61,204 nt of DNA from Rhodospirillales bacterium (GCA_903970615.1 CAJCJH010000008.1:1-61204), one strand, 5' to 3'. Positions 1-8,890 are shown, counted from the first letter of the stretch. Notes: generated by a model not told the origin, from the letters alone. A program made the numbers and translations.

Positions 1-275
1 TCTGCGATCTGCATGCTATCCAGCAGGAAACCGAAGTCCGGCTGATGCACGCCGAGCATGTCCTGCACCGGCTTGCTGGTGACGCCGATCTTCTTGCCGA
101 CGATGCGTTCGCCATCGGCTTCGCGGCGCGCCAGGAAGCGCTGCGAGATGCGGTAAGCGTCGTCGATATCGAGTGCGGGCACGCGCTGCGTCAGCGGGTC
201 GACCACGCGGCGCGCCCGCAGCGCGGCAAACAGCTCGTCGCCGAGACGTTCAAGCAGCGCGGTATCAAGCGCCAC
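1..275 (-). CDS. 2-keto-4-pentenoate hydratase, C-terminal part cut by window edge
   Basis: Reading the minus strand from a GTG at 275 gives an N-terminus starting ALDTALLERLGDEL, followed by GERIVGKKIGVTSK and VQDMLGVHQPDFGFLLD. These are hallmark segments of the MhpD/DmpE/BphH hydratases, which add water to 2-hydroxypenta-2,4-dienoates in the lower meta-cleavage pathway to give 4-hydroxy-2-oxo acids for the aldolase. Only about 91 residues are inside the window; the family is about 260 long, so the rest lies to the left. I chose GTG 275 because the protein then starts like DmpE. An in-frame ATG at 332 would add 19 residues with no family-like sequence. The gene lies just downstream of the C-C hydrolase on the same strand, the usual pathway partner. 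Confidence 0.85.
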   Translation of the reverse strand, partial: MALDTALLERLGDELFAALRARRVVDPLTQRVPALDIDDAYRISQRFLARREADGERIVGKKIGVTSKPVQDMLGVHQPDFGFLLDSMQIA

Positions 276-358
276 GTCAACGCGCCCGGTGCAGCAGTCT
301 GTGTTCGCAAGCGGCGCGCTCGATCGCGGCATTCACGCCCAAGGCGGTGATCCCGGCC

Positions 359-1207
359 TCAACCATTGCGCAGGAAATCGATCACCATGCGATTGAACAG
401 CGCGCAGTGTTCGATCATCACCCAGTGGCCGCAATTCGGCACCAGCACCATGCGGCCGTTTTTGAGGCCTTTGGCGAGCCGCAGAATGCCGCTGTCCGGC
501 ATCATGTTTTCGTTCAGGCCCCAGAGTGTGAGCGCCGGACATTCGATTTCCGGCAGACGCGAAGCCAGGTTCGGCACCTTCATCGTCTTGATGACCTGCG
601 GATTCTGCAGCTTCATCAGCTCGAAGCGTTCATGCACCAGCTGGTCGGTGACGACGGCTGGATTCACCACGAACGCCTCGATGAAAAATTCCTTCATCGC
701 CGCTTCAGTCGGCGTTTTGCCGGGGCCGAACAGCGCGAACATCGCCGCCATGCCGGGCATCGCCAGATAGTCGGGCAGGTCGTTGAGTCCGCCCGGCGCC
801 ATCAGGATCAGGCGTTCGACCGTCGATGGATGCGCCAGCGCCAGCCCTAATGCGATGGCGCCGCCGAGCGAATTACCGATCAAGGTGTAACGCTGTACGC
901 CGATGGCGTCGAGCGTCTGCTTCACGCATTCAATGAAGAAGTCGAGTGGGTAGTCGACATCGTCCGGCTTGTCGGAGTAGCCATAGCCGATCAGGTCGGG
1001 AACGATGCAGCGATAGCCGGCGTCCACCAGCGCCGGAAGATTGCCCTTGAAATTGCTGTAGCCGCAGGCGCCGCTGCCCGAACCGTGCAGCAACACCACC
1101 ACCTCGCCCGCGCCCTGATCCAGATAGTGAATGCGGCGACCGTTCTGGAGCGAGACGTAGCGGCCTTCGGGTACAGGCTTTTGCGTGGGTGCGGATGATT
1201 CGGGCAT
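359..1207 (-). CDS. alpha/beta hydrolase, meta-cleavage C-C bond hydrolase type
   Basis: This 282-residue alpha/beta-hydrolase has the oxyanion segment HGSGSGACGYSNF, the nucleophile elbow GNSLGG, an acid-bearing segment LWGLNENMMPD and the catalytic-histidine segment NCGHWVMIEH. The arrangement matches the MhpC/BphD/HsaD hydrolases that split vinylogous 1,5-diketones formed by ring cleavage. The usual HGxGPG motif is HGSGSG here, a Pro to Ser change next to the oxyanion hole. I prefer the ATG at 1207 because the 24 extra residues from an upstream ATG (1279) are low-complexity and unlike the family. The hydratase gene follows 83 bp downstream, so the pair probably works in a meta-cleavage route for an aromatic or steroid ring. 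The exact substrate is not readable. Confidence 0.8.
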   Translation of the reverse strand: MPESSAPTQKPVPEGRYVSLQNGRRIHYLDQGAGEVVVLLHGSGSGACGYSNFKGNLPALVDAGYRCIVPDLIGYGYSDKPDDVDYPLDFFIECVKQTLDAIGVQRYTLIGNSLGGAIALGLALAHPSTVERLILMAPGGLNDLPDYLAMPGMAAMFALFGPGKTPTEAAMKEFFIEAFVVNPAVVTDQLVHERFELMKLQNPQVIKTMKVPNLASRLPEIECPALTLWGLNENMMPDSGILRLAKGLKNGRMVLVPNCGHWVMIEHCALFNRMVIDFLRNG

Positions 1208-1369
1208 GAGCGGCGCTCGGTACGTGGCGGATGCCGCTGCCGCAAGCGGGCGGCGGACTTGCGGCATCCTCGTGTGCAACGTGGCGCAATGCTTCGTCCT
1301 TTTGGACTAAGGAGCCGTGGCGCTGATCACCTAGCATCGAACGCAATCAATCTTGTTCGGGAGTCGTGC

Positions 1370-2128
1370 TTGCAGTCTCCGATTGTTCTGGTCACCGGCG
1401 GTGCCAAGGGCGTGGGTCGTGGCATCAGCCAATGTTTTCTTGCGGCCGGTGCAACCGTTATCGTCTGCGGACGCGAGCCTCCGCAGAGCTTGCCGCAGGT
1501 TGCCGATCGTATCGCAGACTTCATTGCGATCGATCTGCGTGATGCCGATGCACGCGCGGCGATGATCGAAACCGTGGTTGCGCGGTATGGCCGGATCAAC
1601 GTGCTCATCAACAACGCCGGCGGCGCACCGTTCGCGTTGGCGGATGCGGCGTCGCCGCGGCTGCACGACAAGATCATCCAGCTCAATCTGCTGGCGCCGC
1701 TGCACCTGGCGCAGCTCGCCAACGTGAAGATGCAGACGCAGGGCGAAGGCGTGATCGTGTTCATCGCCAGCGTCAGCGGTTTGCGTCCGTCGCCCGGAAC
1801 CGCGGCGTATGGTGCGGCCAAGGCGGGCGTGTTGAGTCTGGTGCAATCGCTGGCGGTGGAATGGGCGCCGAAAGTACGGGTTGTCGCAGTGACGCCGGGC
1901 CCGGTGCGCACGGAACAATCCGCACTGCATTACGGCGATGATGCCGGCGTCGCCGCCGTGGCCGCGACGATTCCGGCGCAGCGGCTCGCCGAGCCGGAAG
2001 ACATCGGCAATGCCTGCGTCTGGCTGGCTTCGTCAGCCGCAGCGTATGTCAGCGGCAGCAATCTGGTGCTGCATGGCGGCGGTGAACGCCCGGCATTTCT
2101 GGCCGCAGCCAGCGTGAATCGCAGTTAA
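1370..2128 (+). CDS. SDR family NAD(P)-dependent oxidoreductase
   Basis: A 252-residue classical short-chain dehydrogenase. Visible are the cofactor loop TGGAKGVG (residues 9-16), NNAG (81-84), the catalytic Ser region ASVSG (133-137) and the YxxxK motif at Tyr147/Lys151, ending in a typical substrate loop and the HGGGERP tail. The start is TTG 1370, six bases after a good ribosome site GGGAG (1359-1363); an upstream ATG would add 37 residues with no SDR character. It is divergent from the C-C hydrolase and followed by another SDR on the same strand. It probably interconverts an alcohol and a ketone in the same catabolic route; the substrate is unknown. Confidence 0.85.
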   Translation: MQSPIVLVTGGAKGVGRGISQCFLAAGATVIVCGREPPQSLPQVADRIADFIAIDLRDADARAAMIETVVARYGRINVLINNAGGAPFALADAASPRLHDKIIQLNLLAPLHLAQLANVKMQTQGEGVIVFIASVSGLRPSPGTAAYGAAKAGVLSLVQSLAVEWAPKVRVVAVTPGPVRTEQSALHYGDDAGVAAVAATIPAQRLAEPEDIGNACVWLASSAAAYVSGSNLVLHGGGERPAFLAAASVNRS

Positions 2129-2254
2129 GCAATTTCGCCCGAGTGCACTGTCGGGCTCGATTCGCGCCTGTCCGGCGCACCATCCTAATGGGTGAGGCCG
2201 TTATCGAACTCGCTGCGGAAAATGCGAAAAAACTCGAACCAGCCGGTGTGCTCA

Positions 2255-3022
2255 ATGAATGCAAATCCGTTTCCCAAAGGCGCAGCCCTCGTGTTCGGCG
2301 GCAGCGGCGGTATCGGCAGCTGCGTGGTGCGCAGCCTTGCGGAGGCGGGCAGCGAAGTCGCCATCGTCTATCGGCGCAAACGGGAAGTGGCTGAAAAGCT
2401 CGCCGAGGATTTGAGGGCGGCGGGTTGCAAAGCCAGCGCGCATGCTGCCGATGTCACCGACCCGGCAAGTGTTGCCGCAGCCACCGACGCAGCATTCGCC
2501 GCGCATGCTGCGATTCATACGGTGGTGTTCGCTGCGGGACCGGTGGTGGAGCAGGTGTTTCTCGCCGATGCGACGCCGGCCTTATGGCGGCAATCGGTGG
2601 AGATCGAAATGCTGGGATTCTTCAACGTCGTGCAGGCGAGTTTGAAGAAGTTGCGCGCGCAAGGCGGCGGTTCTTATGTGCATCTCGGTTCGGCTGGCCA
2701 TTTGTGGTGGCCGAGCAAGGATGGATTGTCGGTGGTGCCGAAGGCCGCCAATGAAGCGCTGGTCAAAGGGATCGCCAAGGAAGAGGGCGTGCATAACATT
2801 CGCGCTAATTCGGTGCTGGTCGGCGTGATCAATGCGGGTATGTTTCTCGAACTGACCCAGCGCGGCGTCTTCGACCAGAAGTGGATCGACGAAACCCAGA
2901 AATTGCTTGCGCTGAAACGCTGGGGCAAGCCCGAGGAAATCGGTCACGCGGTGACTTTCCTTGCAACCAATACGTATGTCACCGGTCAGCAAATCAACGT
3001 CTCCGGCGGTTTTGGGGTTTGA
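2255..3022 (+). CDS. SDR-like protein lacking the catalytic tyrosine
   Basis: This 255-residue protein has the Rossmann loop GGSGGIG (15-21), an SDR-like C-terminus (GKPEEIGHAVTFLAT, then TGQQINVSGGFGV) and SDR length. The active site is odd. After the Ser of HLGSAG (Ser146), the position that should be Tyr in YxxxK is Ser159, with Lys163 kept (SVVPK). The central NNAG motif is also altered, to FAAG. It may therefore be a divergent reductase using another proton donor, or a non-catalytic binding partner of the upstream SDR, which ends 126 bp before it. The ATG at 2255 is the most family-like start, although its ribosome site is poor; an ATG at 2222 is an alternative. Confidence 0.75.
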   Translation: MNANPFPKGAALVFGGSGGIGSCVVRSLAEAGSEVAIVYRRKREVAEKLAEDLRAAGCKASAHAADVTDPASVAAATDAAFAAHAAIHTVVFAAGPVVEQVFLADATPALWRQSVEIEMLGFFNVVQASLKKLRAQGGGSYVHLGSAGHLWWPSKDGLSVVPKAANEALVKGIAKEEGVHNIRANSVLVGVINAGMFLELTQRGVFDQKWIDETQKLLALKRWGKPEEIGHAVTFLATNTYVTGQQINVSGGFGV

Positions 3023-3062
3023 GTCAGCAAGCGACGATCGGGGTTTTGAAGTTCTTCTCGAT

Positions 3063-3091
3063 GGTGCGGCCGGCTTGGCTCCGCACCTTTT
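3063..3091 (+). terminator. putative intrinsic terminator after the SDR pair
   Basis: GGTGCGG (3063-3069) pairs with CCGCACC (3081-3087) around an 11-base loop and is followed directly by TTTT. It lies about 40 bases past the stop of the second SDR gene. The U-tract is short, so efficiency is uncertain. Confidence 0.55.
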
Positions 3092-3307
3092 GAGAGGATG
3101 CTCCCACTGCTGTGTCCGGGGGTTGAAGCTCGTTTCCACGTGACTTCAGAGTTTCGCCCGCTACGGCCTTTAAGGTTTAGTTTTTATTAAGCTTGTACGG
3201 ACAAAATGTCACTTGTTGCAGTGCATCAATTCCAAGAAGATAGTCGTTATAAAGCCAGCTTGATTCGAGTTGGCCTCGGTTTGGCAAAGCTTCTTGAGGA
3301 ATTTGCG

Positions 3308-3493
3308 ATGGAAATTTCTGCACTCCCGTTCGTTTTGGCGATTTGTGGCGCCCTGGGCCTGTCTGCCTTGGCGCTGTTTGGATTCATCGTTTCCGATCTT
3401 TTAAGCCAGCGGCCGCGCCGGTCGTCGCAGACGTCGGCGCGCGCAATTCAGACGAATCCCTCGTCTTCGGATCAACATCCAATCGCTGCCTGA
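3308..3493 (+). CDS. small single-span membrane protein
   Basis: A 61-residue open frame starting at ATG 3308, with a purine-rich ribosome site (TTGAGGAA) a few bases upstream. Residues about 5-27 (LPFVLAICGALGLSALALFG) form one strongly hydrophobic segment. A basic, Ser/Gln-rich tail with SQRPRRSSQ follows, suggesting an inner-membrane anchor with its C-terminus in the cytoplasm. I do not recognise a family. The frame is open upstream to 3206, but the longer form has a weak start. It precedes the P450 gene by 300 bp, and a second small membrane protein follows the P450. A role as a membrane partner of the P450 is conjecture. Confidence 0.45.
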   Translation: MEISALPFVLAICGALGLSALALFGFIVSDLLSQRPRRSSQTSARAIQTNPSSSDQHPIAA

Positions 3494-3740
3494 TCAGTAC
3501 CGGCGTTCCTGTTTCTCAGCCATATAAGCCGATATCACGAGCCGCGATAGGCGACTCGATTCCGATCAACGTCATCGTGGGCATTCTGCAAAGGCTGTAA
3601 ATATCTCGCGCTGATCCGCGAAAGAGGGGCTCGTCAACGCAGCTAATATTGGCCGCGGAATCTTCAGTGTTCCCGCCGTCCCCAAGACTGCATCTAGTCC
3701 AATTGGGGGAACCGGCCAAGTCGCAATCACTGTTTAATCC

Positions 3741-3757
3741 TGCTCGGTAGCCGAGCA
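3741..3757. repeat. inverted repeat upstream of the P450 gene (operator candidate)
   Basis: TGCTCGG and CCGAGCA are perfect inverted 7-mers separated by TAG, 37 bases before the P450 start codon. It could be an operator or a small hairpin in the leader. The rest of the 300-base gap (3494-3793) shows no convincing gene. Confidence 0.45.
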
Positions 3758-3793
3758 ACTCTCGGCAATGCAGATGCCTTGAGCGGATTAGCC

Positions 3794-5173
3794 ATGAGTA
3801 CGATCACAGATTCCGTCGCGCCGCAAACGCCCCCGACTCGTACGCCAAAAGTGCCGGGCTTGCCGCTGATCGGCAATGTGCTCGGCATGGCGAAAGACCC
3901 GGCGCAGTTTTTTGTCGACTGCTACCGAAAATACGGGCCGGTATTCCGCGTCAACATTCTCGGCAACAACTACACCACCATCGCCGGTGTCGAGGCGGCC
4001 AACTTCATGGGCACGCGCGAAGGCCGCGAATGCCTGCGCTCGAAAGAGTTCTGGGAAGGCCTGGTGGCCGAATACGGTGCAACCCGTTCGCTCACCGGCG
4101 AAGACGGCGAGAGCCACAAGTCACTGCGCGATGTAATGAAGCGCGGCTATTCCAAGGAATCGATCAAGGGCCGCTATAACGAACTGGTTGAACTGACCGA
4201 TCGCGCGTTCGTACGCGACTGGCCGGTTGGCAAAATGGTGCCGGTGGTCGAGGCCATGCAGTACATGGTGGTCGACCAGCTCGGAACGATTCTTACTGGC
4301 GTAGCACCGCTCGAATATGTGAAGGATATCCGCGTCACCATCCTGCATATCCTCAACGTGCTGGTGACTCGTCAGCGCCCGAAATTCCTGTTGAAATTTC
4401 CCAGGTACAAGAAGGCCAAGGCGCGAGTGCAGGAACTCGGCGCGAAGATGATCGCCGACTATTACCGTACTGCGGGCCAGAAGAAAGACGAAGACAAAAA
4501 TCTGATCGACGACGTCATGGAAGCGCATCAGAATCATCCGGAGATCATGCCGGCGAGTGATCTTATTCTGACCTTGACGGGCCCTTATGTCGCCGGGCTC
4601 GATACCGTTGCCAATACCACCGCGGCCATCGTCTACGCCGTACTCAAGCATCCGGAAGTGCTGGCGCGCATCCATCAGGAAGTGGATGTCCTGTTCGCCA
4701 GCGGCACGATTGAAGAAGACGAGCTGTTCAAGAAGATTCCATCGCTGCAGGGCGCCATCATGGAGACCATGCGGCTGTATCCGATCGCCGTTGCACAGAT
4801 GCGCACTGCGACCCGGGATTTCATGTTCCAGGGCCATCTGATCCCGAAAGATGAATTGCTTTATGTCGGCACCAGCGTGCCGCACTTCATGGAAGAGTAT
4901 TACCCCGAGCCAACCCGGTTCGACATCGATCGTTTCCAGAAACCGCGCGCCGAACATCTGCAGCCCGGTGCGTACTCGCCGTATGGTCGAGGGCCACACA
5001 CCTGTCTCGGCAAAAGCCTCGCCGAGGTGCAGATCGCGCTATCGATGGCGCGCCTGTTCTACAAGCTGGATCTCGCGCTGGAGCCTGCCGATTACACTTT
5101 GAAAACCAAGACGGCTCCAACTCCAGGGCCTGCGATGGATTTCAAAGTGAGGGTGCGCGGCTATCGTCACTGA
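3794..5173 (+). CDS. cytochrome P450
   Basis: A 459-residue heme monooxygenase. The I-helix oxygen-binding motif AGLDT starts near residue 267, the ExxR motif is ETMR at 324-327 followed by LYP, and the heme loop YGRGPHTCLG carries the thiolate Cys404. Tyr replaces the usual Phe at the start of the heme signature. There is no N-terminal membrane helix; the start is proline-rich (PKVPGLPLIGNVLG), as in soluble bacterial forms of eukaryote-like (class E) P450s. ATG 3794 was chosen because GAGCGG sits upstream and the extra five residues from a TTG add nothing. No ferredoxin or ferredoxin reductase is encoded in the window, so the electron donor is elsewhere. Its placement next to SDRs and the RND/DUF1329 set suggests hydroxylation of a hydrophobic growth substrate. 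Confidence 0.9.
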   Translation: MSTITDSVAPQTPPTRTPKVPGLPLIGNVLGMAKDPAQFFVDCYRKYGPVFRVNILGNNYTTIAGVEAANFMGTREGRECLRSKEFWEGLVAEYGATRSLTGEDGESHKSLRDVMKRGYSKESIKGRYNELVELTDRAFVRDWPVGKMVPVVEAMQYMVVDQLGTILTGVAPLEYVKDIRVTILHILNVLVTRQRPKFLLKFPRYKKAKARVQELGAKMIADYYRTAGQKKDEDKNLIDDVMEAHQNHPEIMPASDLILTLTGPYVAGLDTVANTTAAIVYAVLKHPEVLARIHQEVDVLFASGTIEEDELFKKIPSLQGAIMETMRLYPIAVAQMRTATRDFMFQGHLIPKDELLYVGTSVPHFMEEYYPEPTRFDIDRFQKPRAEHLQPGAYSPYGRGPHTCLGKSLAEVQIALSMARLFYKLDLALEPADYTLKTKTAPTPGPAMDFKVRVRGYRH

Positions 5174-5286
5174 CAGGGAAGTTCAGGTGATCGGTCAAGC
5201 TTGGATAAGAACGAATTCATATCGTCTGATGACTGCGAATCTTGAGAAATCATCCGACAGATCGTTGTTCAGTAGGGGAGAAAAGC

Positions 5287-5520
5287 ATGCTCAAAATCAT
5301 CAGTGGATTTCGGTCTAGAACTCTTCCCGATCGGCTGTCGGGTCAATGGATAAGAAAAGAACCCAAATCAATGCCGGATGTCATCGCCCTGTTTGCAGCA
5401 GTGCTGGCAGTTGCATTTTTTCTGGTCTGCGCAGCGCTGCAGCACGGAATCAGTCCAATGACTGGCGACGACAATCTTCCGCCATTGTCAAAGTTTAATT
5501 CACCATACTTTGGCAGATAG
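5287..5520 (+). CDS. small single-span membrane protein downstream of the P450
   Basis: A 77-residue protein starting at ATG 5287, eight bases or so after a strong ribosome site (GGGGAGAA). The first 28 residues are basic; then comes one hydrophobic span (VIALFAAVLAVAFFLVCAAL, about residues 31-50) and a short polar tail ending in KFNSPYFGR. I do not recognise a family. Translation could also begin at the internal ATG just before the membrane span (5371). It follows the P450 by 113 bp on the same strand and is convergent with the large regulator gene. Together with the 61-residue protein before the P450 it brackets that enzyme. Confidence 0.5.
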   Translation: MLKIISGFRSRTLPDRLSGQWIRKEPKSMPDVIALFAAVLAVAFFLVCAALQHGISPMTGDDNLPPLSKFNSPYFGR

Positions 5521-5643
5521 TGGACATTTGCGAACGATGATTTGAGAAAAGCCAAAGTCATCACGATGCGGCTTGCTGAATTTCCTCTGATACGGCGTGC
5601 CGCTCATTTCAGCTCGGAACTTTTTGCCGAGCCGCAGCTTTAA

Positions 5644-8388
5644 TCAAATGATCCCCATTTGCCGAGCTGCATTTATCGCCTGTACGCGGCTTGAAACCGC
5701 GAGCTTGGAATAGATGTTTTTCAAGTGGAACTTGATCGTGTTCTCGGATAAAAAAATCTGACGCGCCATCGCCTTGTTTGAAACTCCATTGCTCAGATAA
5801 GTGAGAATTTTCTTTTCCTTTTCGGTCAAGGATTCCAGCGGGTGCAAATCGCCTTGAGCCTGAGGATGATCGAGATCGATGCCTGCTGCCGAAATCAATT
5901 CTTCGAGGAAATGCAGCGAGAGCACTGACGTTTCACTCATCGGCGGATGCGCCCGGCGGTTGATGACTTCTTCGCGCAGTAGATCGGCTATGCCATCGCC
6001 TTCTTCCAGAAACGGCCGAATGAAACCGCCGGTCTGCGCCAGTTCCAGTGCATCACGCAGACTACGGCGGGCATTGCCAGCTGCGCTGTTGTGCAAATAC
6101 GCGAGCGCGCGCAGCACCAGCAGCTTGATCTGTCGATGGACGCGACGCTGACGCTGCGCGGTAGCCAGCGCCTGATCCAGCCGCATAAGCGCTTCATCGA
6201 AATCGCCACGATGGATGCGGAGACGGATTTCGCCAATGACATTCCCTTCGGATTCCTCGGAAAAAAGAATCCAGTTCTCAGGAGTATCCGTTGCGCTATC
6301 TTCCTGCAAGCGCGATGCAATCGATTGGGCGCGATTCGTTTCCCCGCGTATCAGCGAACGCCGTACACGCTCCCAGTTGATGATGCGGATCAACCTCGGC
6401 CACTTGTTGCTATAGCCGATATTTTCAGCTTCGTCCAACAGTTCCAGGGTTTTTTCCGGACGATGACGGGCGTCGTGAATGCGCGCCATCGAAAGGTATG
6501 CGACGGCGAGAAAATCCAGCATCACCGAATCCGAAATGACATCGTGATACTGCGCGAACATGGATTCCGCTTCGTCGAGTGCATTGGCCTGATAAAGCGC
6601 CCAGATGTAGCACGCGACCATCGACGCCGAGGCAAAGGATTTATCGAAATAGGTTTTCTGCTCGGCCATGCTCGCGCGAAAACGTTCGAGCGCCTCGCGC
6701 AGTAAACCCTGGATCAACAGATTGGTGCCGATCACCGCAACCGAATAGCCGCCGCTGAATGTCGCATTCATGCGATCGCTATAGGCGCGTCCCAGCGCAA
6801 GGCATTCCCTCGCATTTTCGAACTGAGCGGTTGCCATCTGCATGTAGCCAATCAGGTTCGCAGCCGCGCCCAGCTGAAAGGCATCGAAACCCTCGGGGTC
6901 CTGATCCTGTAGATGCACCGTTGAAATGATTGCGAAGGCTTGCCGAAGATCGTCGCTCATCATCGCCGCCATGGCTCGGACGATATCCGTTTTCACAGTT
7001 GAACGGGGGATTGCCAGCGATGGACGTTTGAGCAAATCCAGAACTGGTTTGAGCTTCTTTTGGCGACGAAGGAATATCAGGGCGTACGCCGTTTTGATCA
7101 GCAGCAGCGGATGCTGGCTGAGTCGATCAAGAGGAATGTGATCGAACCAGCGTTCTACTGTCATCAGATAACCGTCTGCGATGAGCCGCGAAGCCCAGGT
7201 GTCCAGAACTTCCGCAGCGAATGGGTAATCGTGGACTTCTATCGCGTGATAGATCGCTTCCTCGTGGAAGCCGTTTTGCCGATACCAGTTGGCTGCGCAG
7301 CGATGTGCCGCTTCGCTCGATTCCTCGGACAGCTCACGAAACTGTTCGGACAAGAAAGCCGAAAACAAACCGTGATATTTGAACCATTGACGGCCTGAAT
7401 CAAGACTACGCAAAAATAGCCCGGAGCGCTCCAGGAACAGCAGCATTTCCTGCGAGTTATGCCATCCGGTAATGGCGTCACACAGCGGCGCACAGAGGCG
7501 CGTCAGCAGTGAAGTGCGCAGCAGGAAATCCTGAGTGCGCGGGGGTTGCAGCAGCAGAACATTGTCGGCCAGATATTCGGCCAGTTCACGCGAACGGTAA
7601 CTGCTCAGATCGCCGAGCGATTTTCGTACCGTGGGGCTGCCCAGAGACAGCTTGAACAACTGCAAGGCCGCGGGCCAACCTTCAGTCTGCTTGTGAATGG
7701 CGTCGAGTTCTTCGCTGGTGATCCATAAGTCGCTGGCGCCGGAAAAAAACTGCTCCACTTCAGCGCGGCTAAAACGCAACTCGTCGGCACCTAGCAACAA
7801 GGCTTGCCGATTGACAATCAATCGGGCCAGCCCGACTTCCGGCGTGACGCGAGAGCCGATAAAAATCCTGACATTGGGCGGAATGCGATCGAGCAGTTCC
7901 CTGAAGAACGACAGGATCGACTTATTCTTCAGGGTCTGGAATTCGTCGAGGAACAAAGCTACCGGCCGATCAAACTGCAAGAGCCGATTGATGAACCCAT
8001 CCGAGCGCCGACGCCGTACCCGACTGGCGTTCTGATCCAGCAGTATTGCGTCATCGGCGTCATCAATATTCTCGTCGCCGGCGAGCGAAGCCAGCAGTGC
8101 GTGTAGATGCATTGAAAAGCGGCGCAGATCATTGTCTGCCTCGTCGAAAGTCAGCCAGCCGCTCGCCGCACCCAGCGCCTCGCAGCCGGTTTTGGCCTGC
8201 TGCAAAAGCGTGGATTTACCATGCCCGGCCGGTGCCTGAAAAATGATGATGTGGGGTGCATCGCTGGCCAGCGCGCGATCGAGCACTGCATCACGGCGGA
8301 TAGCGCCGAGATAATCGGGCTGCGCAAACAGTTTATACGTGCCGACTTCGTTACTCGACGAAGCCCTTATGGATTTCATGCCGCTCAT
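5644..8388 (-). CDS. LuxR/MalT-family large ATP-binding transcriptional regulator (LAL)
   Basis: A 914-residue STAND-type regulator. The N-terminal NTPase has Walker A APAGHGKST (about residues 52-60) and a Walker B-like VALFLDEF near 145. A long helical, TPR-like middle region follows, and the last 65 residues are a LuxR helix-turn-helix (LTEKEKKILTYLSNG, then NTIKFHLKNIYSKL). Such proteins bind an inducer through the repeat region, oligomerise with ATP and activate transcription, as MalT does. I chose ATG 8388 because GGAGGA lies nine bases upstream; longer starts would put that ribosome site inside the coding region. It is convergent with the P450 and divergent from the RND permease across a 502-bp gap, so it is the best candidate for the regulator of this block. 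Confidence 0.88.
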   Translation of the reverse strand: MSGMKSIRASSSNEVGTYKLFAQPDYLGAIRRDAVLDRALASDAPHIIIFQAPAGHGKSTLLQQAKTGCEALGAASGWLTFDEADNDLRRFSMHLHALLASLAGDENIDDADDAILLDQNASRVRRRRSDGFINRLLQFDRPVALFLDEFQTLKNKSILSFFRELLDRIPPNVRIFIGSRVTPEVGLARLIVNRQALLLGADELRFSRAEVEQFFSGASDLWITSEELDAIHKQTEGWPAALQLFKLSLGSPTVRKSLGDLSSYRSRELAEYLADNVLLLQPPRTQDFLLRTSLLTRLCAPLCDAITGWHNSQEMLLFLERSGLFLRSLDSGRQWFKYHGLFSAFLSEQFRELSEESSEAAHRCAANWYRQNGFHEEAIYHAIEVHDYPFAAEVLDTWASRLIADGYLMTVERWFDHIPLDRLSQHPLLLIKTAYALIFLRRQKKLKPVLDLLKRPSLAIPRSTVKTDIVRAMAAMMSDDLRQAFAIISTVHLQDQDPEGFDAFQLGAAANLIGYMQMATAQFENARECLALGRAYSDRMNATFSGGYSVAVIGTNLLIQGLLREALERFRASMAEQKTYFDKSFASASMVACYIWALYQANALDEAESMFAQYHDVISDSVMLDFLAVAYLSMARIHDARHRPEKTLELLDEAENIGYSNKWPRLIRIINWERVRRSLIRGETNRAQSIASRLQEDSATDTPENWILFSEESEGNVIGEIRLRIHRGDFDEALMRLDQALATAQRQRRVHRQIKLLVLRALAYLHNSAAGNARRSLRDALELAQTGGFIRPFLEEGDGIADLLREEVINRRAHPPMSETSVLSLHFLEELISAAGIDLDHPQAQGDLHPLESLTEKEKKILTYLSNGVSNKAMARQIFLSENTIKFHLKNIYSKLAVSSRVQAINAARQMGII

Positions 8389-8890
8389 AGCATTTGCTCC
8401 TCCAGCCACTGCAACAACCCGTCGACCGCGAGCTTTTTAGATTCAAGATTTGACGCATTATGAGCGATAGTTTTATGCCGCGTTTTCATCGAAGTCGAAT
8501 GATGGAGGCTGAGTCAAAACTACCCGTTAGTGTAGTGTGAAGCCGGGTGCCGACCGCTCTAATGCAAACAGCTTCAAATGCAAGACTCGGTGAATCTTCC
8601 AAGCGAAGAAATGCTGCACCGCACATTGCAGCGTGTTAAAGCGTTCAAAAATAAATTAGAGAGAGGAGTAAGCAAACGTGCGATCACAGGCAACTGTGGC
8701 AGATCACTTCAGTGTCCACCGTCAGAAAAAATGTTCTGCGGCGATTTTTTTGCGCCTGAAGAATTCGCCGTCTGGAAAATCACCAGTTACGACCTCTATT
8801 CAAATCCAGTACCGATACCGATAGATATCACGCAGGAAGCCATGAACGCTTTGTGCTGGCTTCACTACATAAGTTTCCGGGAATTATTTG
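8389..8890. other. 502-bp divergent intergenic region between the LAL regulator and the RND permease
   Basis: This gap should hold the promoters of both the regulator and the RND/DUF1329 block. It is visibly more AT-rich than the flanking genes. I saw no strong -35/-10 pair or perfect long palindrome. An open frame covering 8578-8901 has no ribosome site and unconvincing composition. A shorter frame with a strong ribosome site is listed separately. Confidence 0.6.
8678..8824 (+). CDS. possible 48-residue small ORF or leader peptide
   Basis: A GTG at 8678 follows a very good ribosome site (AGAGAGGAG, 8660-8668) at nine-base spacing and opens a 48-codon frame ending in TAG (8822-8824). The product would be basic and polar, ending in IQIQYRYR, with no recognisable domain. 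It lies 66 bp before the RND permease gene. It could be a leader peptide, a small protein, or chance; the only support is the ribosome site and the position. Confidence 0.2.
   Translation: MRSQATVADHFSVHRQKKCSAAIFLRLKNSPSGKSPVTTSIQIQYRYR

Noticed and set aside
3168-3181. Shared word CTTTAAGGTTTAG here and near 33,937
   Set aside because: Thirteen-base matches are expected many times by chance in 61 kb, and the flanks differ.
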